Assembly (NCBI GenBank): GCA_026770025.1
Contig: JAMXDE010000010.1
Span: 1 to 64,000, forward strand
Origin: Craspedostauros australis
Lineage: Eukaryota > Bacillariophyta > Bacillariophyceae > Mastogloiales > Achnanthaceae
DNA length: 64,000 nt
Direction: 5' to 3'
Below are positions 10,501 through 19,958 of this stretch, piece by piece; the first letter of the stretch is position 1, and the number at the start of each line of letters is the position of its first letter. Under the pieces are notes generated by a model, which was given only the letters and a program-made list of their open reading frames with translations, did not search any database and had not been told where the DNA came from. The position numbers and the translations under genes are program-made.

Positions 10501-13227
10501 TGATTTCGCGTTGTCCGACATTAACAAGTCGGGCGCTCCATGTCGACGGATGAAGTCGAGCAAGGAGTCCGCGACCTGCCGCTCGGACGCCATCGGGAAT
10601 CCCGATGTGTACCGAGAGTCGAGCGCAACGAACACCTGAATCATGGTGCAGCCACCATGGCCAGGGACACCGTCATCATGAGCGGGTGTATCAGAGAAGA
10701 AAGTGTCCATCGCGACCGTCTCGTGTAGACGATCGACGTTGGCCGCCGGAAAACGAGTGCGGAAATGCTTGCGCATCGCGAATCGTTCCGAAGTGCGGTA
10801 CCACTGGGAAGTGCAACCGAGAGTGTCCTTGATCCGACGAGCAGGGACCCAGCCGAAGTGCGGACGCAGTGCCTCATAGTCGATAGGCGAGCTGCGAACA
10901 CGAACGGAACCGGAGTTGCCTGCGGACCCGGAATGCGGTACAGTACCGCGCGCCTCATCCGTCGACGCCGCATATACATGCAGGCGATCGAGGTCGGCGA
11001 ACGCGGAACCATCATCATCATCGTCCGCGAGAGCGCGGACATCATCAAGGCCAAACTCCTGATCGAGAATGGAAGGGTCCCAGACATCATCGGACGTGAA
11101 GTCCACATGAGGGTACCGATCCATCTCAGCAGGAGTTGGCGGGCGCATATCCATGTAGGACAGGCCAGCACGAATGGATAGCGGGATGACGTGCCCCTCA
11201 GGTGTGACGACAGTTTGCCGACCACCAGGGAGACCACGCGGGCGTTCATTCACATCCATACCGAACGCAGAGAGTTGGTTGGTGGAGTGGATGGACTTGC
11301 CCTTCCCGTACAGAGCGTACTGATGGAACTTGGCGATGATCGGGCCGCTGCTCGTGTGAAGCAGGGCCGCGACCGTACCAATGTCCAGACTCGCAATGGT
11401 GGAATCACCAATGCCGCTCACGTCCGCCGTGGTGCCCGTCTTGCACAGAACTAGCACGTCGTCGCCAGCGAGGCCGCCATTGGCGCCACTGTCGACGAGC
11501 GCACCCGTCGTCGTCTCCACCGAGGTCTCGAAGTTGTATCGGACCACGGTAGAATTCACCCGTCGCCACGCCCCGCCCTCAGAATCGACGAAATCAGCGG
11601 TCGATTGACCAGACTGACGAGCCTGCGCGAGCATGCGGTTGATAGCAGATCCCGGAGGACCGCCCTTTGAATCCGCATTGCCGCCAGCGTCGGAGGATGC
11701 GGGAGCGTTGGTCGCCGGAGTGGACGAAGAGTTACCCGAGGACTTGGCTTTATTAGCGGCACGCGAGGTGTCGCCCTTGCCAGCACTACGGGAGGGGTTG
11801 TTGTGCATGTAGTCCTTCTTCTGGGCCCAAGACATGGTGGCCCATTCCTCATTCGGAATACGGCCGCGCTTGTCGTTGGTGTAAGTCTTGCCATTGCCTT
11901 TGGCAGGAGACTTGCCCGAAGAACCACCCTTTCCTTTCCCCGTCGCAGCGTTGTTGACGTTACGCTTTTGCGTCTGACGAGGGTGGGAAGAATCGAGGCG
12001 TTGCGCATGGATCCGAACCGAGTTGAGATGGTGATCGAATCCAGCCGCCTTGATCTCGAAACCGGAGGGCATGGCTGCGAGCATCTCGTCGCGGACGTAG
12101 GAAGTGCTCGTGAGAGCATTGAGGAGATCCTTGTCCGGAGCAATCGAGTTGTGCAACCACGTCTTCTTCGTGTTGTCCGGCAGAGCGTCATCTTCCATAT
12201 CTTCGATATCGGAGATGATTCCCTGCCAGGTGTCCACGAAGTTCTCGCGGTTCTTCTTCCAGCTGTTATCCAAGGTGAAGGAGGCGATGCGAGCACGAAG
12301 TGCCATTGCCGCACTCTCTCCGTTGACACCATTGGTGTAAATCTCAATGAGACTCTGATACACAGCTCGACCGTCCTTGCTCGCTTGATGCTTGCGAAGG
12401 AGTTGGTCGCCACGCGAAGTCTTGACATGGAGGCTCAGAACAGAGTACAAGTACCTGTTCTGCATGTTGTAGAACAACATGTCCGATGGACCCGGCTCCC
12501 ACGAAGGATCGATGTGATACTCAAGTCCATGAGTATACGCGATCGCTTCGAATTGGCGCCGGAACGAAAGGAAGCGCTTGTCATCCTTCAGGGTGGGGAA
12601 TGCGAGGACCTCACGCTTAACACCGCGGCTGAACTCCTTGGTGAACGACTCTGGGAGAGCGCTCGCCGGAGCGAATGCAACACTCGGCACAGGAGCAGCA
12701 GCGGTTGGAGTGTCCGCTGTTGCCACGCGTGCCGAAGGGTTGGTCACCGGAGTAGCAAATCTGGCCCGATCAGGCGGGGACACAGATTCGATATCCTCAT
12801 CATCGTCCACAGTACGGCGAGTGCGGGTACTGGGAGGAATGATGCCGACACCTCCTCGGGGATGGTAGCTGGCCGGGGTCCGAGGACCCGCGGCCCCGAT
12901 GACAGATGGGTGTGAGATGTCGTACATGTCGACACTCATCCATTCATCGGGAGTCAATCGTGGTTGGAGATTGATCCAGCGTACCAATGCGAGGATCTTG
13001 TTGACAACAAGCACATTCATGGGACGGAATGTGTTGTCGTCGTCGTTGGTCACCTCGATTGCCAAGAGAGCAGGCTTATCGAGATGAATCAGGTCCATTG
13101 CGTTGGCGATGCCGGCCTCGTTGAGAGCGCGACGTTGCCAAGAATGGGCCTGAATGCCGATGACAGACAAGACGTGGTTGAGTATGGTGTACTCGTTGAT
13201 GTCGATGACGTCGGTGTTGGTAGCCAT
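7582..13227 (-). CDS. Copia gag-pol polyprotein of E2, 1881 aa
   Basis: This is a single open frame coding Gag, protease, integrase, reverse transcriptase and RNase H in Copia order (integrase before RT). Visible motifs: a protease box DSGANGG near residue 575; an integrase with the catalytic-type stretches AMDTFF, LLMSDNAKSE (near 900) and NGAERRIQDIK; an RT core YVDDL near 1516; an RNase H region with TTTFVDAN near 1717 and the box GDNQSV. No CCHC zinc knuckle is obvious in the Gag part. The frame opens just after the leader, and the ATG at 13225-13227 lies in an ACCATGG context. Gag and Pol share one frame, so no recoding is needed. It looks whole. Family assignment is certain; present activity is unknown. 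Confidence 0.95.
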   Translation of the reverse strand: MATNTDVIDINEYTILNHVLSVIGIQAHSWQRRALNEAGIANAMDLIHLDKPALLAIEVTNDDDNTFRPMNVLVVNKILALVRWINLQPRLTPDEWMSVDMYDISHPSVIGAAGPRTPASYHPRGGVGIIPPSTRTRRTVDDDEDIESVSPPDRARFATPVTNPSARVATADTPTAAAPVPSVAFAPASALPESFTKEFSRGVKREVLAFPTLKDDKRFLSFRRQFEAIAYTHGLEYHIDPSWEPGPSDMLFYNMQNRYLYSVLSLHVKTSRGDQLLRKHQASKDGRAVYQSLIEIYTNGVNGESAAMALRARIASFTLDNSWKKNRENFVDTWQGIISDIEDMEDDALPDNTKKTWLHNSIAPDKDLLNALTSTSYVRDEMLAAMPSGFEIKAAGFDHHLNSVRIHAQRLDSSHPRQTQKRNVNNAATGKGKGGSSGKSPAKGNGKTYTNDKRGRIPNEEWATMSWAQKKDYMHNNPSRSAGKGDTSRAANKAKSSGNSSSTPATNAPASSDAGGNADSKGGPPGSAINRMLAQARQSGQSTADFVDSEGGAWRRVNSTVVRYNFETSVETTTGALVDSGANGGLAGDDVLVLCKTGTTADVSGIGDSTIASLDIGTVAALLHTSSGPIIAKFHQYALYGKGKSIHSTNQLSAFGMDVNERPRGLPGGRQTVVTPEGHVIPLSIRAGLSYMDMRPPTPAEMDRYPHVDFTSDDVWDPSILDQEFGLDDVRALADDDDDGSAFADLDRLHVYAASTDEARGTVPHSGSAGNSGSVRVRSSPIDYEALRPHFGWVPARRIKDTLGCTSQWYRTSERFAMRKHFRTRFPAANVDRLHETVAMDTFFSDTPAHDDGVPGHGGCTMIQVFVALDSRYTSGFPMASERQVADSLLDFIRRHGAPDLLMSDNAKSEVGFKVQDILRQYAIKDHQSEPEHQHQNGAERRIQDIKRTVNGVMDRTGTPSRFWLICTMYVIDLFNHIAQRTCGNVTPSQAAFGQRPDVSKYLAYYWWQPVYYRVERPGFPSESKERRGHWAGPCLHKGDDLTFWVLDDATQQLLPRSAIRAANDASTRNLRADYPFPLVGEDADSATTVSDSDDGDYTDNTIPSDVEPIVHALSDAVLFSHQETESRTSGKDVVSVPKFTPEELLGKTILFHHNGQNVRAEVIQKINDSDAENHQRIKMLLSLNDGELHELISYVELSDVFEQQTTDGATNNPQAGSTWSFQDIVDHEGPLAQTSPSYKGSKYNVTVLWDDGSKTSKPLSVIAKDDPVSCATYARKHDLLGVPGWKRFRQIGIRQHSIARAIATNKANRSNTPVFQFGVQVPRNHKEALMLDAKNGNTLWADAERKEMDQLTSYETFKTLGYHAKVPDGFQKIRLQWVYAVKHDLRHKARCVAGGHLTAPCKDTAYAGVVSLRSLRLALLAGEMNGLQTMVGDIGNAYLEAYTKERICFVAGDEFGDKAGHTMQIVKALYGLRTSGARFHEALADTLRDLQFFQCRSDPDVWMRDGGDHWEYVCVYVDDLMATMKDPQAFFDTLTSVYGYKLKGVGPVSYHLGADFGRDSDGTMKMSPQSYIKRMLGNYERMFGCAPTKASCPLDHSDSPELDKSPELSEIDKRKFMSLIGALQWCITLGRFDISVAVMTLARFRAAPRKGHLERAQRVYGYLRKHPDAAIRFRTGVPNHEESFVVPKHDWLYSVYGHTQEETDPDVPTPKGAIVRTTTFVDANLLHCKVTGRSATGILHLVNQTPIEWFSKRQATVETATYGSEFVAARQATEQIISLRLALREMGIPIDGPSWMFGDNQSVITSSTVPMSMLSKRHNALAYHRVRSAIAAGVLYFVKIHGSQNVADIMTKFLPWASFWPLVKPLLFWKGNSPSPDRVT

Positions 13228-13694
13228 GGTGAAAGCGTTCGGAGATGGGTGATGGGTGATAGTTGATGTGATTGATGTGATGGAAATTGTTTGTTTTGTG
13301 TTTGTTTTGTTGTAGTTGGCGGAGTATTTGTTTGTCTTGTTATTTCTGGTTTCTCGCGTAGATCGCCGTGGGCGATGTTGTTGTACGATTCAAGAAATAG
13401 AGCAGGAAAGCACACTTGATCAATCGTCTGTGACGAGTTGTTTTCGATTCAAGAGAGGATTGGCGTGTGAAGCAGTTTGGAAAGAAGGAGTTTACACACT
13501 TGGACTGTGATGTCTGGAGTGTGGTGAGCGCGCGAGGGCCGAAGCCGAGTGGAGCTGAACGGTGGAATCCGAACAGAAGAGTGTGTCTGCACAGAGGACT
13601 GGGCAGAGAGTGTCACGTCGTCACGTGAGGTAGCTGAGGATGCTGGAAGCAGATGAAGTGGATATTCACTCGATCAACACAGGTGTGGAGCGAG

Positions 13695-13708
13695 TGCGAC
13701 TGTTAATC
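13695..13708 (-). other. Primer-binding site of E2, half-tRNA(Asn)-like
   Basis: Directly after the LTR the element strand reads GATTAACAGTCGCA. Its complement TGCGACTGTTAATC has the form of the 5' stem and loop of a tRNA-Asn(GUU) anticodon arm (loop CTGTTAA). The same 14 bases follow the LTR of E4. The tRNA identity is inferred, since no tRNA gene is present here. Confidence 0.6.
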
Positions 13709-14316
13709 TGATAAAACGATAATGAAAACGAGGTGAACTTACTGAACGCCGAAGGGTGATCAATCCGTGGTAGTGCAGTAGGTTGGTGAGTTTGAGAGTG
13801 GGAGTGTGTCTTAGTCTTAAAGCTGTACGAATCCAAATGAGACTTTCAATTGGATTGTGAGCATGTGATGTGCAGCATCCATTATAGTTGGATCTGCAAC
13901 ATCTCTATTAGTAGTGGTATAGTGGAGCGTTGAGTCTCCGTACGTGCAATCATCGCGGTGTCGATGTTGCCATTTCCAAGAGGAGACATCAATTTCGTGA
14001 CGGTCGGAGAGAGAGTTTGTTGTTCACTCTCCTCCGATCAATTTGGGGGAACAAGGTTCATCCAACGGTTTGACCCGATTGTCCGTTCAGGACAGGTCAT
14101 GTCACGCCCATAAGTGGCGTGGGATGGCCCGATCGCCCAAACCCAAATTCAGCGGACACGCGACATCGTCTTAAGTAAAGCACGATTCGAGGGTGGGACC
14201 CCATCCCACCGACATCGAGTCACGCTTCAATCCCGCTCAAACTCTGAGCAGTCGGTCATTTGACTAACTAGACTAAATCTTAACACGACTAATAGGAATA
14301 CTAGTTTGAGCTAATA
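13709..14316 (-). repeat. 5' LTR of E2
   Basis: A 608-bp LTR; on the element strand it begins TATTAGCTC and ends TTATCA. Its terminal 204 bp recur at 7345-7548. Confidence 0.92.
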
Positions 14317-17300
14317 ACAACCGTACCTGGACGACCGTCATCAAGGAGCTTGTTGAGCTTGAAGATGCGGACATGGAGTTCATCCACAAGAAACTTGGAA
14401 GGATCGAACGATCCATCCAGAGTCCGGAGAAAACATCATCCAAGCATTGTCTCTTTTGCCAACGCTTACTTTGATCAACATTGAAAACATTCTTTGCATC
14501 CTTGCTTTCGCAAAAGAGCGACAGATCGATCAGGCCACCGATTGGGACGCAATCGACAAGTTCATCAAGTTCTCTGGATATGAAGTGCCATCTATCGAGA
14601 CCCCAGTTGCACTCCGAGCAATTCAGTTGCAGTTAGAGGCGGACATGAAGGCAACAAGCCGAGAGCTCGCAGATGCTTCAAGCCGCGAGGTTGTGGTGCA
14701 CTCACCACAGCGCCAGCCGGACCTGCAACGATCGCCATCTATGCCATCTGGCTAGCGATATGATAAGGTCACCATGCCAGAGGCCGAGCCATTCAGCGGA
14801 CTCAACATCGAGTGGTACCAGTGGAAGACGGACTTCATGCAACAACTGGTCACCACCAGATATGCAGACTACATGGAAGCGGAGAAGCCAGCACACTACC
14901 GAGCATCAGTGGACACTCAATTCTATGCGGTCTTCAAGTCCAGGACATGCAAGGGCGACGCGCAGTACATCGTCAATGCTGAGGAACCAAGCTGTCACGC
15001 CGCATTCCAATCTCTCATTTGGATCTACGAGTCCAGCGAGAATCGGGCTGGCATCGTGGCAGAGGAGGAGGCAAGGCTCTCCAAGCTCATCTACACTGGG
15101 GACAGTCCATTTGCAACATTCATCAACGACTTCTCGATGTCTATTCACGCTATCGAGGACAACGGCAAGCCGATGAACGATCAGGAGAAGATTGCAAGAT
15201 TCTTCTGCAACATCCGCGACGAGCGATTTGCAAGCATGATCACCAGCCTACAGCAGACAAAGGAATCATTCTCCTGGGTCCGCGAAACGCTCATGCGCCA
15301 TGACAAGATCCTCGACAAGTCTCCAGGACGCAGTCGCCGCACGCATCAGAAAGACAGTCGTCCGGACCGCAAGCGGCCGTACGACGAAGCATCTGGTGAC
15401 CGCAAGAAGTCCTCCCACTACCGTCTGCCAAACATGGTGTTCAGAAGCCTACCTGCCGCAGCACAAGTGCTAGTGGTGGAGTCTTCATGCCACTTCCGCA
15501 ACACCTGAGAACAAATCAGCAAGGCTGCGCTCAAACGCGCCAAGCCTGCTGAGTTCGCCAAGACCCAAGAGCAACAAGCTCAGCGCAAGTCCCACAAGCG
15601 CGCAAGATTCGGCAACAAGACCAATTGTGTCAAGAAGTATGGACCATGTGACAACAGTTCCTGACAACCACCAGCGGCTGTCACATGCCGTCAATCGGAA
15701 GTCAGCATTCATATCAAGGATCGGGATAACACTGACCTGGCGCATGATACTGCGGAGAGTAAGCCGGCAGCCAGAGCCCCGGAAACGCTACAGGTGTCGC
15801 GTCACAGCACAACCCACCCAAATACAGAGCACACGATTCGACGGGCAAGAGTAACGAATAGTAGCCACGGCTATATCATTCTAGACTCAGGGGCGGACAG
15901 CGGCATTGTACACGAGTCTGGATGGGAAGTGACCCGACAGCATCTGCAGAAGCTCCACGCTCGCGGCGCGACCGTGGATTCACCGGTCGATGCGTTTGCA
16001 ATGGTTGACGCAGTGGCAGCATACGATCCGTCAGACGGCGGAGTGATTCTCATCAAGGCATATTTCGTGGCTCTCGACAAGCATCCACGGCAGATGGAGT
16101 TGCTATTCAACATGCACCACATGCGAGCTTCCGGCGTGCGCGTCTACGACAGACTTCGACAACACGATGGGCAGCAACGGATATTGTCTGGTGACATCAG
16201 CATCCCACTGGCAAATCATGACGGAAATACCCTGCGCATCCCAATCCGCAAACCAACAGCTCACGAGCTCACCCAAGCCGCGCACATCACGATATGCGAC
16301 AGGCACCGACGCCTAAGGCGATCACACACACATGTCGACTTCGACAAAGTAGTCCAACATCTCCCACCGCAAGTGGTGGCGAAGACCAAGGAAGCATCCA
16401 CCCAGCTGGCAGAGACTCCCATCGAAGCAGAGTCAAGACTCATCCCGAGGCAGTACCGAGCACAGCAAGCAGGTGCGCTGCAACCACACCGAATCAAGGG
16501 AAGAGTGGACACAGATCCATTTTTCTCCACAGTCCCATCCATTCGACATTACTGATGCATCCAACTCTTCACGCACAGCGAATCCAAGTTCATCTGGGCC
16601 AAACCGCTACGCAGAGAGGCGATGGCGCCAGGGGCGCTAACGGAATTCATTTTTCAAGTCGGGGCACCCGATCTACTCATCTCGGACAACTCACAAGTCC
16701 AAGCCGGCAAGGCATGGAAGGCTGTCACCACGAGGTACATGATCAAGCACTCCTTCACTGCTCCAATGAACCAAAATCAGAACTGCGCGGAAAGAGCTAT
16801 CGGCGATATCAAACGGCACGCATACCAGATGTTGTGGGTGGCCACTGCACCTCTCACATTCTGGTGTCACACGGTGCAACATGCGATTGATGTATGGAAC
16901 TACACGGTGAAGGAAAGCATCCAATAGCGAACTCCTGTCGAGATGCTCCGCGGGAACACTCTGGACATCTCCATGTTCGGATTCACATCCTTTCAGCCGG
17001 TCTGGTATTTCGAGCCGATGACAAAGTTCCCACATCACCCATTCAAGCCTGGACACTTCTTGGGAATTGCATGGGACCATGGGGACCCTTTCACCTACCA
17101 CATTTGGTTGCCAAAAGGCGAAGACGTCACCAAGGGCACGGCCCTGGTGCGCAACATTGTGAAACCACGAATCGCGGAAGGCGCAAGTGCACCGCAAATC
17201 ACTGACGAGGAAGTGCAACGAATCGCACGCCTTGATCTCATACACTACACAACCAATGGCAAATCGGAGAAGCGGGTGCGAACCAAGACTATTCCGGCGC

Positions 17301-19760
17301 AGCTTGCTCAACAGGTCCGTGAGGCCATCGACGCGGTTGCCATGCGGTCAGGGGCGGCGGCTCACATTCCTGAAGCAGGACCACCGGAGGTCAGGGGCGT
17401 CGCGGTGAACGAAAACAGTACTCCCAACGCAGACCGATGGTTCGATCAGCCAAATGTCATCGCAGACGACGATGACGACCGCGACAGCGGGCCCACGGGC
17501 GCAATATCCGACAAAGACGGGGACGACGATCCCTCAACTGGCAACATCTCGGACGAATCCGATGGCTATGAACCGGTGAGGATTCCAGATCCACCCCAGC
17601 AACGGATTCAGGGGCGTATCGACACTCTGGCTGAGTGCGAGCATGACGAAATGTTCCAAAATCAGATCACAAAAGACGAAACGAACGACCCAGCAATCGC
17701 ATCTGTCGATGGCCATTCATTCCAAGGCGGACATCTCCATCTCAATGTGAAATGGGACAACGATGAGATGCAGTGGTTCCGATACAACATCCTGAGGGCA
17801 GACCATCCCGAGCTCGTGGCGCGATACATCATCGCAAACGAACCGAAACGGCATGACAGACACAATCGGCAATCGACGACAATGCTGAAATGGGCAAAGC
17901 ACGCTGTGCGCGCAATACGAAGACGCATGCGACGCATCGAACGCACGCACATATTCACAGTTGACGACGATGATAACATATCCATCTTGAGACGCATGTG
18001 GCCAGGGAAGAAGAAACCAAAGAAGGACTTCTTCGCCACCGTGTTTCACTACGGAGTGGAAGTGCCGCGCAACATGAAGCACGCACTCCAGCTTGACGAG
18101 TCCAACGGCAACACATTGTGGAGAGACGCGGCAAAGAAGGAGATCGACGCTTTCATCAAACTCAACTGCTTCAAGTTTCATCCATCAACATACCAACCTT
18201 CCTCAGACTATCATAGCACCAAGAAACGGCTAGTCTTCGCAGTGAAACAGGATCTGCGACGCAAGGGGCGCCTGGTCACCGGAGGCCACCTCATCAAACT
18301 CGCTGACAACATCAGAGTATACTTGTCCACAGTGAAGTCCACCAGTGTTTGAATACTCGACATCATTGCTGACGCCAACAAGCTGAAACAACTGTGCGGC
18401 GACGTTGGCAACGCATTCGTCAACGCATACACCAACGAGAAGATCTACGTGAGAGCTGGAAAGGAATTCAATCACCGTGAAGGTCAGACCATCGTACTCA
18501 AGAAGGTGCTGTATGGACTTTGATCGAGTGCACAACGCTTCCATGCTCACTTTGCAAACACACTCTCATCCATGGGGTTCTCCCCATCTCGACACGATCA
18601 AAAGATGTATGGATCAAGCTCAGAGATGATACTGGCTATGATTACATCTGCACACATGTTGACGACTTCAAGATCGTGGCAAGGGATCCAGATCAATACA
18701 TGAAGTCTATCCAGCAAGTCTACACAATCAAAGACATTGGACCACCCAAATACTATCTGGGCAACAACTATTCCAAGAATGCCAAGGGCAAATGGAGCGT
18801 CGGATGTGACAAATACATCGCGAACGCACTGGACAAAGTCGAGCGGCAACATGGTGTGCTGAACAAACAGCTCGTGGCCATGCGCAACAAGGATCATCCG
18901 GAAACGGACAACTCCAAACTACTCACACCTGATGAACATCAACAGTTCCAGCAGCTTATTGGCATGCTGAACTGGGTTGTTCAACTTGGGCGTTTCGACG
19001 TTGCTTTTGCAGCTTCTTCACTTTCTCGATTCACTGCATCACCACGCAAAGGACACCTTGTGCGAGTGCTCAAGATCTGGGGCTACCTCAAGGCAAAGTC
19101 CACACTCAGAACGCAAGTCGACTCCAGACCCATGATACTTGAAAACTTCGATTCGACGCCCTCCAACCCAGACTTGGTAGTGCAAACGAAGGAAGAGTAC
19201 CCTGAGGCGACGGAGGACATCGACGACCGATCGCCCAAGCCGATTTATCCAGAGCTACCCATGTATGCATTCGTCAATGCGGACCACGCACACGATCTCG
19301 TCACACGACGATCCAACACTGGCATCATACTATTCCTTGGCAGGACACCTGTGTACTTCGTGAGCAAGAGGCAAACATCGGTTACCACGTCAACGTACAG
19401 CACAGAATTCAACGCGATGCGATCAGTGACAGAGGAAATCATTGCACTACGATATGCGCTCCGATCGCTGGGAGTACGCGTCAAATCGCCAACGATCACA
19501 TTCTGTGACAACAATGCGGTAATCTCGAACACGACCATCGCAGACAGCCTGCTGCAGAAGAAGCATGTGGCCATCTCATTTCATCGAGTCCGGGAGGCCG
19601 TCGGCGCCGGGATACTGGTCCCAGTACACGTCCCATCGGCTCACAACTTCGCTGACATGCTCACCAAGGCATTGGCGAAGCCAACACTAACGCTTCTTGT
19701 CACAGCTCTCTTCTATCCGGGTCTACCTCAAGATCAAGGGGCGTGACAACTTTCTCTGTA
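14317..19760 (+). mobile_element. Relic of a third Copia lineage (C), 5' part missing
   Basis: Fragments in several frames give a Copia order of domains. A Gag-like segment lies at about 14447-15500 (FSGLNIEWYQWKTDF). A protease box ILDSGADSG follows near 15880. The integrase lies around 16620-16930 with LLISDNSQ and NCAERAIGDIK. The reverse transcriptase spans about 18030-18800 with HVDDFKIV, and the RNase H about 19260-19730 with the box CDNNAV. The sequence is distant from families A and B. The element is broken, with about six breaks, and it has no recognisable LTR in the window. Its 5' part appears to have been separated by the insertion of E2. Its exact 3' end is uncertain; the stretch 19747-19950 may hold its 3' LTR, but no second copy is available for comparison. 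Confidence 0.85.
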
Positions 19761-19958
19761 CCTTCTTACCTCTTTACAAATCATATTAGTCAATATACTG
19801 GTCGGGGGATTGTCTTCGGACAACTCACAAATAAGAACAAGAGCTCCGGCCAGGGCACGCAACAACAGGCCAATACGTCTATAGTAGCTACTTGTGCACT
19901 TTGACATCACACACAACCATCAACACACATGCACGATCTGTTGTTGTTCTACGAAATG

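Larger units (their letters stand above)
7345..14316 (-). mobile_element. Ty1/Copia LTR retrotransposon E2 (family A), looks whole apart from an LTR interrupted by E1
   Basis: A Copia element on the minus strand with a complete 5' LTR (right), a half-tRNA-type primer site, one uninterrupted polyprotein and the 3' LTR at left. Only the last 204 bp of the left LTR are in the window, and they look identical to the matching part of the right LTR, so the element is young. The right LTR abuts the lineage C relic; the adjoining ACAAC at 14317-14321 is the likely target site, whose partner would lie left of the window. Confidence 0.93.

Noticed and set aside
11803-12915. 370-codon open frame on the plus strand
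   Set aside because: It is an antisense shadow of the E2 Gag region.
13695-13708. tRNA gene
   Set aside because: Only a half-arm complement is present, in the position of a primer site; no cloverleaf can be drawn.
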